Assembly: GCF_003584105.1 (NCBI RefSeq) | Contig: NZ_QXFO01000023.1 | Coordinates: 2,501-66,500, forward strand | Length of the DNA: 64,000 bases | Direction: 5' to 3' | Source: Flagellimonas taeanensis | Lineage (GTDB): Bacteria; Bacteroidota; Bacteroidia; Flavobacteriales; Flavobacteriaceae | Shown: positions 10,050 to 19,106 of the stretch, piece after piece | Position numbering within the stretch: position 1 is the stretch's first letter | Layout of the letters: each line of letters opens with the position of its first letter | Position numbers and translations under genes: made by a program | Notes under the pieces: model-generated | The model's input: the letters and a program-made list of their open reading frames with translations, nothing else | Databases searched by the model: none | Told to the model about the DNA's origin: nothing

Positions 10050-11580
10050 TGTCATCTGGGTCATCGTCACTGTTCATTGCGCTGCCAAAAGCTTCGTCCG
10101 CACTGGGGAATTTTGGCGTTGCAAAGGGATTTTCCTCATCCGCGTTCATCTTCGATTGGAATTCGAACGGAGAGTCAAAGTCATCCAAGTTATCAAATTT
10201 ACCCAGAGCACCCACAAATTTTAACCTAATATTATCCAATCCACCATTACGGTGCTTGGCCACAATGAACTCAGCCTGACCTTGGGTCGGGGTACGCTCC
10301 TCATCGTCCCATTCGTCAATTTTGTAATATTCGGGCCTGTAGATGAACGATACGATATCGGCATCCTGCTCAATGGCCCCGGATTCCCTCAAATCCGAAA
10401 GAATGGGCCTCTTGCTCCCCCCTCGGGTTTCCACCGCCCTGGAAAGCTGGGAAAGTGCGATGACCGGAACATCCAATTCCTTTGCCAATGCCTTCAGGTT
10501 TCGGGAAATGGTGGAAATCTCCTGCTCGCGGTTCCCTCCTTTTTGGCTGCCCCCGGCCGTCATCAACTGCAAGTAGTCGATGATAATGAGCTTGATCTTG
10601 TGTTGGGAGGCCAATCGCCTGGCCTTCGCCCTAAGGTCAAAAATGGAAAGCGATGGGGTATCATCAATGAACAAAGGTGCTTTTTCCAAAGCCTTTACCT
10701 TGACGTTCAATTGCTCCCATTCGTGTTTTTCCAACTTTCCTGTCCTCAATTTCTCGGAAGAAAGTCCGGTCTCGGAAGATATCAAACGTGTGATCAACTG
10801 TACAGATGACATCTCCAAGGAGAAAAAAGCGACCGCATTCCCTGAATTAACGGCAATGTTACGGGCCATGGACAAGGTCAGGGCCGTTTTACCCATACCT
10901 GGCCGTGCTGCCACGATGATCAAATCACTGGGCTGCCAACCAGAGGTCAGTTTGTCCAATTTATCAAATCCCGAAGGAATTCCACTCAGCCCTTCTTTGT
11001 TTGAGATTTCCTCGATTTTCTTTTTGGCCTGGATCACCAAGTTCTGGGCCGTTTCCGCAGAGCGTTTCAAGTTTCCTTGGGTAACCTCGTACAATTTGGC
11101 CTCCGCATTGTCCAAAAGGTCGAATACGTCGGTGGAGTCACTATAGGCCTCCTCGATGATCTCACTGGAAATCTTGATCAGGCTCCTTTGGATGTACTTT
11201 TGAAGGATGATCCTGGCGTGGAACTCTATATGTGCTGAAGAAGCTACTTTTTGAGTGAGTTTGATCAAATAAAAATCACCACCCACGGCTTCCAACCTGC
11301 CTTCTTTCTTTAGTTGGGAGGAAACGGTTAATAAATCCACTGGCTCCGAGGATTCAAACAACTTGAAGATGGCCTCATAAATGTACTTATGGGCATCCTT
11401 ATAGAAAACGTCAGGATGCAGAATATCAATCACCTCATCCACCCCTTTCTTGTCAATCATCATTGCGCCTAGAACAACTTCCTCTAAATCAACTGATTGT
11501 GGAGGTATCTTCCCTCTTTCAAGACTAATCAAGGTTGATTTGTCCACTCTATGTGCTATGATGGGGCTAGGTTTTTCCAT
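10033..11580 (-). CDS. dnaB: Replicative DNA helicase DnaB
   Basis: DnaB is the hexameric 5'-3' helicase that unwinds DNA at the replication fork and works with DnaG primase. The 515 residues are typical for Bacteroidota. The N-terminal helical domain (about 25-130) begins PPQSVDLEEVVLGAMMID. A linker follows, then the RecA-like core with Walker A AARPGMGKTAL (K231), FFSLEMS and Walker B IIIDYLQLM. SQLSRAVETR and the sensor block DLRESGAIEQDADIV come next. An acidic tail (NSDDDPDDNDVPF) may bind a partner; its last codons overlap the next gene. No intein is present. Two TTATCAACA boxes lie upstream. Confidence 0.97.
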   Translation of the reverse strand: MEKPSPIIAHRVDKSTLISLERGKIPPQSVDLEEVVLGAMMIDKKGVDEVIDILHPDVFYKDAHKYIYEAIFKLFESSEPVDLLTVSSQLKKEGRLEAVGGDFYLIKLTQKVASSAHIEFHARIILQKYIQRSLIKISSEIIEEAYSDSTDVFDLLDNAEAKLYEVTQGNLKRSAETAQNLVIQAKKKIEEISNKEGLSGIPSGFDKLDKLTSGWQPSDLIIVAARPGMGKTALTLSMARNIAVNSGNAVAFFSLEMSSVQLITRLISSETGLSSEKLRTGKLEKHEWEQLNVKVKALEKAPLFIDDTPSLSIFDLRAKARRLASQHKIKLIIIDYLQLMTAGGSQKGGNREQEISTISRNLKALAKELDVPVIALSQLSRAVETRGGSKRPILSDLRESGAIEQDADIVSFIYRPEYYKIDEWDDEERTPTQGQAEFIVAKHRNGGLDNIRLKFVGALGKFDNLDDFDSPFEFQSKMNADEENPFATPKFPSADEAFGSAMNSDDDPDDNDVPF

Positions 11581-11660
11581 AAATGCGAAAGTAGCTAATT
11601 AACCTTTAGTTAACTTTAATTCGAATGAATACGATTTTCACAGGTGTTCAACAATACGGT

Positions 11661-11690
11661 TGTTGATAACTTTGAATACCTGTTGATAAC
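11661..11690. repeat. Paired TTATCAACA boxes 20 bases apart upstream of dnaB
   Basis: TGTTGATAAC occurs at 11661-11670 and 11681-11690, exactly two helical turns apart. On the minus strand each reads GTTATCAACA, one base off the DnaA box TTATCCACA. They lie 80-110 bases before the dnaB start codon. DnaA binding is inference only. Confidence 0.4.
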
Positions 11691-11747
11691 ATAAAAAAAA
11701 GCGAGGATAAAACCTAATAAAAAAAGTTAGCCTCTGAAAAACAAGAA

Positions 11748-12701
11748 TTATTCGCTGAACACGCCCATGGAAGCATATTTTTCCATGCGGGTCTTCACTA
11801 GGTCTTTTGGTGATAACTTTTTGAGTTCTTCGTAATGGGAAGAAATTTTGTTCTTGACCGTTTCAAAGGTTTTTTCCCTATTGGCGTGTGCACCGCCAAG
11901 GGGCTCCTTCACGATTTCGTCCACCAGTTTTTGCTTTTTCATGTCGGCCGCAGTCAGCTTCAGTGCTTCGGCGGCTTGTTCCTTATATTCCCAGCTTCTC
12001 CATAGAATGGAAGAGCAGGATTCTGGGGAAATCACGGAGTACCATGTGTTCTCCAACATGAGCACCTTGTCCCCCACGCCAATGCCCAATGCACCTCCGG
12101 AAGCTCCTTCACCAATAATGATGACGATGATCGGCACTTTCAGGCGTGTCATTTCCAAAATATTCCTCGCAATGGCTTCCCCCTGTCCACGCTCTTCGGC
12201 CTCAATGCCAGGATATGCGCCGGGGGTATCGATAAAGGACACTACGGGAATGCCAAACTTCTCTGCAGATTTCATCAAACGAAGCGCCTTTCGATAGCCT
12301 TCTGGGTTGGCCATACCAAAGTTTCGGTATTGCCTCGTCTTGGTATTATATCCTTTTTGCTGGCCGATGAACATGTAGCTTTGGTCCCCGATCTTACCAA
12401 GACCGCCTATCATGGCCTTGTCGTCCTTCACGTTTCTATCACCGTGCAGCTCCAAGAAAGTGTCCCCACAAATGGCCTTGATGTAGTCCATGGTATATGG
12501 TCTGTTGGGGTGCCTTGAAAGTTGGACACGTTGCCATGCGGTCAAGTTCTTGTATATGTCCTTCCGGGTCTCCTCCAGTTTTTTCTCGATCTGCGAACAG
12601 GTCTCTGTGACATCTACTTCACTCTCTTCCCCTATTACCATACATTTTTGAAGTTGGTCTTCAAGTTCCTTAATGGGAAGTTCAAATTCTAGATATTCCA
12701 T
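11748..12701 (-). CDS. accA: Acetyl-CoA carboxylase carboxyltransferase subunit alpha
   Basis: AccA and AccD form the carboxyltransferase that moves CO2 from biotin to acetyl-CoA, making malonyl-CoA for fatty-acid synthesis in the cytoplasm. The 317 residues match the family. An N-terminal helical region ([20 protein letters not shown]) is followed by the crotonase-like core with [19 protein letters not shown]. Further landmarks are [32 protein letters not shown] and [13 protein letters not shown]. No accD is seen in the window. It is likely a single-gene unit with its own promoter. Confidence 0.97.
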   Translation of the reverse strand: MEYLEFELPIKELEDQLQKCMVIGEESEVDVTETCSQIEKKLEETRKDIYKNLTAWQRVQLSRHPNRPYTMDYIKAICGDTFLELHGDRNVKDDKAMIGGLGKIGDQSYMFIGQQKGYNTKTRQYRNFGMANPEGYRKALRLMKSAEKFGIPVVSFIDTPGAYPGIEAEERGQGEAIARNILEMTRLKVPIIVIIIGEGASGGALGIGVGDKVLMLENTWYSVISPESCSSILWRSWEYKEQAAEALKLTAADMKKQKLVDEIVKEPLGGAHANREKTFETVKNKISSHYEELKKLSPKDLVKTRMEKYASMGVFSE

Positions 12702-12736
12702 GGAAAGTTGCTGTTTTCAATAAAAAATAATGGGGA

Positions 12737-12769
12737 CAAATATAAAACTTTATAGGTTACCCGTGCCAA
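12737..12769 (-). promoter_or_regulatory. Promoter of accA
   Basis: On the minus strand TTG (12767-12769) and TATATTTG (12737-12744) are separated by 22 bases, near the Bacteroidota consensus. The -7 element ends 35 bases before the accA start. Confidence 0.6.
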
Positions 12770-12812
12770 TTGTTCCATGCTTTTAACGCCGGACAGATGA
12801 CCATTTCGACCA

Positions 12813-13895
12813 TCATCGTTTGGCTTTCATCAGCATATAAACGGCAAAGGCCCCGAAAATAAGGTTGGGGATGAGCACCGCCAAAAGTGGCGAAAAGCCG
12901 GACTGTTCGGCCAGTGTCCCAAACACCTTGTCAAAGAAAATATACACAAAGGCCACCCCTATGCCAAAGGCCAAGTTAAGCCCCATGCCGCCCCTTCTTT
13001 TTACGGAGGAAACGGCAACGGCGATCACCGTTAGGATGAAGGCCGCAATGGGCAGGGCCCAGCGCTTGTATTTTACCAGCACGTAGGCATTGATGTTGGA
13101 TGCTCCCTTTCTCCTCTGGTCATCGATAAAATCATTGAGCTCAAAAAGGTTTTTGGTCTCCGCTACATAGGAAACCGGGGTGAGGTCGTCTATCTCAAAT
13201 GCAAAAATGGTATCCAACCTGCTCTTGGTCTGGATGAGTTCTACCCCGTTCCTCACTTTTCGGTTCACATAATTGGTAAGCCTGTAGACACTGTCGGTAT
13301 CCACCCAACGGATATTACTGGCGGAAATCTTATAATCCAACTGTTGGATGGAATCAAAGTGCTCATAGGTGAAGTTGTACCCTATTTTACGGTTAGGGTC
13401 AAAACTGCTCACATAGATATAATCGTTCTCGTTCAACTGGTTGAAGATGTTTTCCGTGACCCGGTCGTTCCTTCCCTTCTTGAAATACTTGTATTCAAAT
13501 TCGTTGAAACCGATACTGGCATGGGGCACAATGAACATCCCCATCATAAAGATCAGGATAGCTACAAGGGTAGCACCTATAAAATAAGGTCTCAAAAAAC
13601 GCCAATAGGACACTCCTGAACTCAAAATGGCCACGATCTCGGTATTGCTGGCCAATTTTGAAGTAAAGAAAATGATGGACAGAAAAAGAAAAATGGGGAG
13701 CAACAGGTTTCCGATCACCAAGGTAAAATTACCGTAAAAGACAATGACCTCGGACAAAGGGGCCTCGTTGTCTATGATCTTGCCGATCTTCTCCGCCAAG
13801 TTGGCCATGATCCCGATGGGCACAAAAAGCATGAGCATCCCCATAAAGGTGATCAAATAGCGCTTTAATATGTACCTATCAAGTATGGTAAGCAT
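12813..13895 (-). CDS. LptF/LptG family permease (YjgP/YjgQ)
   Basis: This inner-membrane protein belongs to the LPS export transporter family, where LptF and LptG work with the ATPase LptB to pull lipopolysaccharide from the inner membrane. TM segments are visible near the N terminus (LITFMGMLMLFVPIGIMANL, then a pair around residues 60-120). Three more lie in the last ~80 residues, and the large periplasmic beta-jellyroll lies between. The start at 13895 (MLTILDRYILKRYL, 360 residues) fits the family and overlaps the tgt stop by one base (TAATG), so the genes are translationally coupled. The longer frame from 13988 lies inside tgt. Whether this is LptF or LptG is not decided. Confidence 0.92.
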   Translation of the reverse strand: MLTILDRYILKRYLITFMGMLMLFVPIGIMANLAEKIGKIIDNEAPLSEVIVFYGNFTLVIGNLLLPIFLFLSIIFFTSKLASNTEIVAILSSGVSYWRFLRPYFIGATLVAILIFMMGMFIVPHASIGFNEFEYKYFKKGRNDRVTENIFNQLNENDYIYVSSFDPNRKIGYNFTYEHFDSIQQLDYKISASNIRWVDTDSVYRLTNYVNRKVRNGVELIQTKSRLDTIFAFEIDDLTPVSYVAETKNLFELNDFIDDQRRKGASNINAYVLVKYKRWALPIAAFILTVIAVAVSSVKRRGGMGLNLAFGIGVAFVYIFFDKVFGTLAEQSGFSPLLAVLIPNLIFGAFAVYMLMKAKR

Positions 13896-15025
13896 TACAG
13901 TCTCTTGTCCATTTGTTGTACCATCTTGGTTTTCCACTCCTGGAAATCCCCTGCTAAAATACGTTCTCTTGCCGTACGTACCAACCACAGATAAAACCCA
14001 AGGTTGTGAATGGTCGCTATCTGTTTGCCCAAATACTCATTGGCAGCAAACAAATGTCTTAGGTAGGCCTTGGAATATTCGGTATCCACAAAGGTAATCC
14101 CCATTTCATCCAAGGGCGAAAAATCGTTTTCCCACTTCTTGTTCTTGATATTGATGGTGCCATGGGCCGTGAACAACATCCCGTTCCTCGCATTGCGGGT
14201 GGGCATCACACAATCGAACATATCAACCCCAAGGGCTATGTTCTCCAATATATTGATGGGCGTTCCCACACCCATAAGGTATCTCGGTTTGTCCTCTGGT
14301 AGGATATCGCATACCAATTCTGCCATTTCATACATTTCCTCTGCAGGTTCCCCCACCGATAGTCCACCAATGGCATTTCCCTCAGCACCCACCGAAGCGA
14401 TATATTCTGCGGATTGTTTCCTTAAATCCTTATAGGTGGACCCTTGCACTATGGGGAAAAAACTTTGGGAATATCCATACTTGAACGGCAGTTTTTCCAA
14501 GTGCGAGATACAACGGTCCAACCATCTGTGGGTAAGGTGCATGGAACGCTTGGCATATTGGTAGTCACATGGATACGGTGTGCATTCGTCAAAGGCCATG
14601 ATGATGTCCGCACCTATGGTGCGTTGGATTTCCATGACATTTTCTGGCGTGAAGAAGTGGTTGGAGCCATCGATGTGGGATTTGAACTTGACCCCTTCCT
14701 CCTTGATCTTCCTGTTTCCAGAAAGGGAATACACTTGGTAGCCCCCACTGTCGGTCAGGATATTTCGGTCCCATCCCATAAACTTGTGCAAACCTCCGGC
14801 CTCTTCCAAGATCCCGGTACCTGGCCGCAGATATAAATGATAGGTATTTCCCAAAATGATATCCGGGTCAATATCGTCCCGTAGTTCTCGTTGGTGCACC
14901 CCCTTCACCGAGGCCACCGTGCCTACTGGCATAAAGATGGGGGTCTGTATGGTTCCATGGTCAGTGGTGATCTCCCCTGCCCTTGCCTTGCTCTTATTAT
15001 CCTTCTGTAGTAAGGTAAACTTCAA
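13895..15025 (-). CDS. tgt: tRNA-guanine transglycosylase, TTG start
   Basis: This cytoplasmic enzyme swaps the wobble guanine of tRNA-Asp/Asn/His/Tyr for the queuosine precursor preQ1. Family blocks are clear: TPIFMPVGTVASVKGV, LGNTYHLYLRPG, LTDSGGYQVYSL with its catalytic-site Asp, MAFDECTPYP, GGLSVGEP, and the nucleophile region DMFDCVMPTRNARNG. The typical zinc-site Cys residues of many Tgt proteins are not obvious near the C terminus. The start TTG at 15025 (read MKFTLLQKDNKSKARAG, 376 residues) matches the family start. The ATG at 15082 would lie upstream of a promoter element at 15046-15053. It is cotranscribed with the lptF/G gene. Confidence 0.95.
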   Translation of the reverse strand: MKFTLLQKDNKSKARAGEITTDHGTIQTPIFMPVGTVASVKGVHQRELRDDIDPDIILGNTYHLYLRPGTGILEEAGGLHKFMGWDRNILTDSGGYQVYSLSGNRKIKEEGVKFKSHIDGSNHFFTPENVMEIQRTIGADIIMAFDECTPYPCDYQYAKRSMHLTHRWLDRCISHLEKLPFKYGYSQSFFPIVQGSTYKDLRKQSAEYIASVGAEGNAIGGLSVGEPAEEMYEMAELVCDILPEDKPRYLMGVGTPINILENIALGVDMFDCVMPTRNARNGMLFTAHGTINIKNKKWENDFSPLDEMGITFVDTEYSKAYLRHLFAANEYLGKQIATIHNLGFYLWLVRTARERILAGDFQEWKTKMVQQMDKRL

Positions 15026-15045
15026 ACGGTAATCTTTTAAGACCG

Positions 15046-15053
15046 CAAATATA
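15046..15053 (-). promoter_or_regulatory. -7 promoter element of tgt-lptF/G
   Basis: TATATTTG on the minus strand, 20 bases before the TTG start at 15025. No good -33 TTTG at the usual distance. Its position decides the tgt start. Confidence 0.5.
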
Positions 15054-15132
15054 GCCAACTCCTTTCCGCAATCCCTTAACAAAAAAATAAAGTTTGCAGG
15101 GCGGCACTTTTTGTGAAATAATTCTTTTACAC

Positions 15133-15163
15133 TTGTTTAGCCCAACGAATGCGGTTATTTTTG
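15133..15163 (+). promoter_or_regulatory. Promoter of the split transketolase genes
   Basis: TTG (15133-15135) and TATTTTTG (15156-15163) lie 20 bases apart; the -7 element ends 19 bases before the start codon at 15183. Confidence 0.65.
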
Positions 15164-15182
15164 GTATCCTAAAACAAACACA

Positions 15183-16028
15183 ATGCCGAATACTCAAAAA
15201 TTGCAAGACCTGGTGGTCCAGGTCAGAAGGGACATTTTGCGAATGGTCCACAAGGTGAATTCCGGACATCCCGGGGGATCTTTGGGCTGTACCGAATTTT
15301 TTGTGGCCCTGTACAACGAGATCATGGATCTAAAGGAAGGATTTGATATGGATGGTAAAGGAGAAGATCTTTTCTTCCTGTCCAATGGACACATCTCGCC
15401 GGTATTTTATAGCGTTCTGGCCCGAAGGGGTTATTTTCCCATTGAGGAACTGGGCACTTTTAGGTTGATCAATTCCAGACTTCAAGGACACCCGACCACT
15501 CATGAAGGATTGCCCGGCGTGCGTGTTGCCTCGGGATCTTTGGGACAGGGCATGTCCGTTGCCATTGGTGCGGCATTGGCCAAAAAGTTGAACGGCGACG
15601 ACCATTTGGTCTTCAGCCTCCACGGGGATGGGGAACTGCAGGAAGGACAAAATTGGGAAGCCATCATGTATGCTGCCGGAAACAAAGTGGACAACCTCAT
15701 TGCCACCGTGGATAGAAACGGACAGCAAATTGATGGGGCCACAGAAAATGTACTTCCGCTGGGCGATGTCGGTGAAAAGTTCAGGGCATTTGGCTGGGAT
15801 GTCATGCACATCGAAAACGGCAACGACCTCGATCAGGTCATAGCAGGTTTGAAAGAGGCCAAAAGTAGGACCGGAAAAGGAAAACCCGTTTGTATCGTGA
15901 TGACCACGGAAATGGGCAACGGAGTGGACTTTATGATGCACACCCATGCTTGGCACGGAAAAGCGCCAAACGATGAGCAATTGGCCAACGCATTGGCACA
16001 GAACCCGGAAACCCTAGGCGATTATTAA
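15183..16028 (+). CDS. Transketolase, N-terminal (thiamine diphosphate-binding) subunit
   Basis: Transketolase moves two-carbon units between sugar phosphates in the pentose phosphate pathway, which is relevant here to xylose use. This 281-residue protein covers only the N-terminal ThDP domain. Landmarks are GHPGGSLGCTEFFVALY, the GSLGQGMSVAIGAALAKK block and the ThDP motif GDGELQEGQNWEA through TVDRNGQQIDG. The pyrimidine and C-terminal domains are in the next gene 16 bases downstream. The two-gene form is normal in many Bacteroidota and archaea, so this is not a frameshift. Confidence 0.95.
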   Translation: MPNTQKLQDLVVQVRRDILRMVHKVNSGHPGGSLGCTEFFVALYNEIMDLKEGFDMDGKGEDLFFLSNGHISPVFYSVLARRGYFPIEELGTFRLINSRLQGHPTTHEGLPGVRVASGSLGQGMSVAIGAALAKKLNGDDHLVFSLHGDGELQEGQNWEAIMYAAGNKVDNLIATVDRNGQQIDGATENVLPLGDVGEKFRAFGWDVMHIENGNDLDQVIAGLKEAKSRTGKGKPVCIVMTTEMGNGVDFMMHTHAWHGKAPNDEQLANALAQNPETLGDY

Positions 16029-16044
16029 TTCAGAAAAAGATACG

Positions 16045-16998
16045 ATGACCAAATATACAGATCAAGGAAAACAGGATACCCGTAGCGGATATGGGGCGGG
16101 AATGACAGAACTGGGCAGGACCAACCCCAACGTGGTGGCCCTATGTGCCGATTTAGTGGGATCATTGAAGATTGAGACCTTTATCGAGGAAAACCCCGAA
16201 CGCTTCTTCCAAGTGGGGATAGCCGAAGCCAACATGATGGGCATTGCGGCCGGCCTTACCATTGGGGGAAAGATTCCATTTGCCTCTTCCTTTGCCAATT
16301 TTGCCACAGGAAGGGTGTATGACCAAATCCGTCAGTCCATTGCCTATTCGGACAAGAATGTGAAAATATGTGCTTCACATGCCGGACTCACTTTGGGTGA
16401 GGATGGCGCCACGCACCAGATTTTGGAAGATATCGGCCTAATGAAAATGTTGCCGGGCATGACCGTCATCAACCCATGCGACTTTAACCAGACCAAAGCT
16501 GCCACCATAGCCATTGCCGAGCACCACGGTCCGGTCTACCTTCGATTTGGAAGGCCAAAAGTGGCCAATTTCACTCCTGTAGACCAAAAGTTCGAGATCG
16601 GGAAGGCTGTTATGCTCAACGAGGGAACCGATGTGACCATCATTGCCACCGGACATTTGGTATGGGAAGCCCTATTGGCTGCCGAAAGCCTCGAAAACCA
16701 GGGTATTTCTGCGGAAGTGATCAATATACACACCATTAAACCGCTGGACGAAAAGGCCATTTTGGACTCTGTAAAGAAGACAGGCTGCGTAGTGACCGCC
16801 GAGGAACACAACTACCTTGGAGGACTTGGGGAAAGCGTGGCTCGTACATTGACCATGCACCATCCAGTGCCCCAGGAATTTGTGGCCACCTATGATACTT
16901 TTGGCGAAAGTGGGACACCTGAACAACTCATGGAGAAGTACGGACTCAACAATAAAGCCATCGAAAAAGCCGTTTTAAGGGTGTTGAAACGTAAATAG
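16045..16998 (+). CDS. Transketolase, C-terminal subunit
   Basis: The second half of the split transketolase (317 residues) pairs with the product of the previous gene. It has the pyrimidine-binding domain with GYGAGMTELGRTNPNVVALC, the catalytic-region FQVGIAEANMMGIAAGL and SHAGLTLGEDGATHQ. The transketolase C-terminal domain is present from about 190 (GTDVTIIATGHLVWEALLAA, TAEEHNYLGGLGESVA). It is cotranscribed from the promoter before 15183. In other organisms similar splits are also annotated as 1-deoxyxylulose-5-phosphate synthase halves; the sequence fits transketolase better. Confidence 0.94.
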   Translation: MTKYTDQGKQDTRSGYGAGMTELGRTNPNVVALCADLVGSLKIETFIEENPERFFQVGIAEANMMGIAAGLTIGGKIPFASSFANFATGRVYDQIRQSIAYSDKNVKICASHAGLTLGEDGATHQILEDIGLMKMLPGMTVINPCDFNQTKAATIAIAEHHGPVYLRFGRPKVANFTPVDQKFEIGKAVMLNEGTDVTIIATGHLVWEALLAAESLENQGISAEVINIHTIKPLDEKAILDSVKKTGCVVTAEEHNYLGGLGESVARTLTMHHPVPQEFVATYDTFGESGTPEQLMEKYGLNNKAIEKAVLRVLKRK

Positions 16999-17047
16999 TT
17001 TCAGATGCCTCCTTTGGGAGGTGCTTCAATCTTTTAAAATGACACTT

Positions 17048-17647
17048 ATGAAAAAAACACTTTTGATTGCTGCGTTTGCCCTTTTTGGGACGGCTGCAAT
17101 GGCCCAGAGTGGCTCAGGATTCGGTCTCAAGGCTGGATTATCGTACAACAAGAACGGGGATTTGATCAGTTCCGTAGGTGAAGGTGGACAGGACATCGTG
17201 GAAGGTGCCAAGGGAAAGGCAGGTTACCATGTTGGTGTTTGGGGAAAGCTGGACTTTCCTAAAATCTACCTGAGACCTGAATTGGTGTATTCCAAGACCA
17301 AGAGTTCCTATGATGTGGAGGGCAGTTCACAGGATTATGACATCTCAAAATTGGATCTGCCCGTGCTATTGGGCTACAAATTGATAGGCCCTTTGCATGT
17401 CTTTGCAGGTCCTGCTTTCCAATATACCTTGAAAAACGAACTTGAAGGCCTGGAAGTAGAGGATGTGGAAAACGATTTCACTGTTGGCCTGAATGCAGGT
17501 GTCGGGGTGAATCTAGGAAATGTAGGACTGGATGTTCGTTACGAGCGTGGTTTCTCCGAGAATGAGGCCGAGATCATCGATATTCCAGATGGTAGGGTAG
17601 ATTCCAGACCTTCGCAGGTTATCTTTGCCCTCTCCTTGAAACTGTAA
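17048..17647 (+). CDS. Outer-membrane beta-barrel protein (PorT-like)
   Basis: A signal peptide (MKKTLLIAAFALFGTAAMAQ) leads into a ~180-residue domain of alternating beta strands. The opening GFGLKAGLSYNKNGD and the phrase YLRPELVYSKTKSSYD are typical of the Bacteroidota PorT/OMP_b-brl family. The last residue before the stop follows the pattern IFALSLKL, an outer-membrane insertion signal-like end. Function unknown; a small 8-10-strand barrel is likely. The start at 17048 is preferred to upstream ATGs at 17021 and 17039 because it gives a clean signal peptide. A bidirectional terminator follows. Confidence 0.85.
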   Translation: MKKTLLIAAFALFGTAAMAQSGSGFGLKAGLSYNKNGDLISSVGEGGQDIVEGAKGKAGYHVGVWGKLDFPKIYLRPELVYSKTKSSYDVEGSSQDYDISKLDLPVLLGYKLIGPLHVFAGPAFQYTLKNELEGLEVEDVENDFTVGLNAGVGVNLGNVGLDVRYERGFSENEAEIIDIPDGRVDSRPSQVIFALSLKL

Positions 17648-17670
17648 AACTTGTTTCTTGAATGGAATAA

Positions 17671-17700
17671 AAAATCCCGCTTAATGAGCGGGATTTTTTT
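17671..17700. terminator. Bidirectional terminator between converging genes
   Basis: AAAATCCCGC, TTAATGA, GCGGGATTTT forms a strong stem with an A-run before and a T-run after. It serves the rightward barrel gene (ends 17647) and the leftward FKBP gene (ends 17709). Confidence 0.9.
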
Positions 17701-17708
17701 ATGTCTTA

Positions 17709-18659
17709 TTATTTGGTATCCGGATCCAAGAAATCTGGCACTCCGTCTTTATCGGCATCAGGATAGGGAAGTATGATGACGTCATTGTCATCGGTAATCT
17801 CCCTACGAGTCAGAACACCATCTCCATCATCATCAATGTCCCTGAAATTGGGGAGGCCATCCTCATCGGTATCATCATCGAACATGAAACCATTTCCGTT
17901 CAAATCCTCCTCAATAGAAGGAACTCCGTCATTATCACTATCGGTGTCTTCCACATACAAGCCCAATTCAACCTTGAACAGTAGAACGGAATATATGGGA
18001 ATCAATGTGCGTGAACTATTGAAATATCCCAGACCAGAGGGTATGATCAAAATACCTTTTCCACTATTGGCAATGGAATAGGTACCATCAGCATTCTCAA
18101 TCACCTGATCGGGGGTTCCTGATTTCAACTGGGCAATACCATTGGCAAATCCCCTGACCGAGCTGGGCAATTCGAACCAGACGTAATCTTGGTTTTCATC
18201 GAACAATGTTCCATTCAACAATGACCCTTGGTATTTTATCAAAGTGGAATCCGCATAAGTCGGGCTCCGCTCCGCTCCGCCTTCCTGGACTTCTATATAG
18301 TACAATTTGTGCGGTACATCTTCTTCCCCTGCACTGAGACCTAACTGACTTGATGAAACATTGATAGTGACCGATTGGGCAAACTCCATCATCGGTGTCT
18401 TTTCAGAATTCTCCCCTGCAATGGTATCTATCACAATCCTGTAATCAAAACCTTCAGGTTCGTTCTCAAAGTCTTCGTAATTGTAAAAGTGGGTGTTCAA
18501 GAATTCCACAATCTCGGCGTCGTCCTCTGGTGCCACATCGCTCAGTAGACTAGGTGGCACTACTGTGGCACCGGAGCCATTATCGTCATTTTTACAAGAA
18601 AAAAATGCTAAAGCGAAAACCAAAGAAACAAAAGTCCCGTACCTCATCAAGTTTGTCAT
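17709..18659 (-). CDS. FKBP-type peptidyl-prolyl isomerase lipoprotein with a calcium-binding repeat tail
   Basis: An N-terminal lipoprotein signal (LVFALAFFSCKND, Cys22) predicts anchoring in the envelope. Residues ~80-230 form an FKBP-like domain: ADSTLIKYQGSLLNGTLFDE, SVRGFANGIAQLKSGT and a GKGILIIPSGLGY strand block. FKBPs speed proline isomerisation during folding. The C-terminal ~80 residues hold several Asp-rich segments (DTDSDNDGVPS, DDDTDEDGLPNFRD, DIDDDGDGVLTRRE, DADKDGVPDFLDPD). These match thrombospondin type 3/EF-hand-like calcium loops. A chaperone for exported proteins that needs calcium, as in sea water, is inferred. Single-gene unit. Confidence 0.88.
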   Translation of the reverse strand: MTNLMRYGTFVSLVFALAFFSCKNDDNGSGATVVPPSLLSDVAPEDDAEIVEFLNTHFYNYEDFENEPEGFDYRIVIDTIAGENSEKTPMMEFAQSVTINVSSSQLGLSAGEEDVPHKLYYIEVQEGGAERSPTYADSTLIKYQGSLLNGTLFDENQDYVWFELPSSVRGFANGIAQLKSGTPDQVIENADGTYSIANSGKGILIIPSGLGYFNSSRTLIPIYSVLLFKVELGLYVEDTDSDNDGVPSIEEDLNGNGFMFDDDTDEDGLPNFRDIDDDGDGVLTRREITDDNDVIILPYPDADKDGVPDFLDPDTK

Positions 18660-18725
18660 TTAGCTGCGCAAGATACAATTTTCAATTATTTTTGTTCCGT
18701 CCATTAACAAACATTTGCAAAGACC

Positions 18726-19097
18726 ATGCGCATAGACAAGTACCTTTGGTGCACCAGATACTACAAAACCCGGAACCTTGCCTCGACTGCCGTGAAAAAA
18801 GGCCAGATCAAGGTGAACGGTACCGTGGTGAAGCCTTCCAGGGAGGTGTATCCCATGGATCAAATTGTTTTGAGAAAGGACCAAATCGACCATCAACTTA
18901 CCGTACTGGACATTCCAGAGAGCCGGGTGGGGGCCAAACTGGTGGACATCTACCGGAAGGACACCACCCCAAAAGAGGCTTTTGAGCATAACGAGCTGCT
19001 GCAGTTCGCCAAAACCCATTACAGGAAAAAGGGACTTGGTCGCCCCACCAAAAAGGACAGAAGGGACATGGACGATTATTTGGACGAATCTGAATGA
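18726..19097 (+). CDS. S4-domain RNA-binding protein (Hsp15/HslR-like)
   Basis: A 123-residue basic protein with an N-terminal S4 domain (MRIDKYLWCTRYYKTRNLAS through KKGQIKVNGTVVKPSREV). In E. coli, Hsp15 binds stalled 50S subunits with attached nascent chains; a similar role in ribosome rescue is plausible. The C terminus is charged and probably disordered (YRKKGLGRPTKKDRRDMDDY). It is cytoplasmic. The next gene starts 35 bases downstream but has its own promoter element. Confidence 0.9.
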   Translation: MRIDKYLWCTRYYKTRNLASTAVKKGQIKVNGTVVKPSREVYPMDQIVLRKDQIDHQLTVLDIPESRVGAKLVDIYRKDTTPKEAFEHNELLQFAKTHYRKKGLGRPTKKDRRDMDDYLDESE

Positions 19098-19106
19098 TCT
19101 GTTTCA

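Noticed and set aside
10252..10809. 185-codon frame antisense to dnaB
   Set aside because: Shadow of the conserved dnaB reading frame on the opposite strand.
15183..16998. Transketolase as a frameshifted gene
   Set aside because: The two halves meet at a domain boundary with a normal stop, spacer and start, as in other split transketolases.
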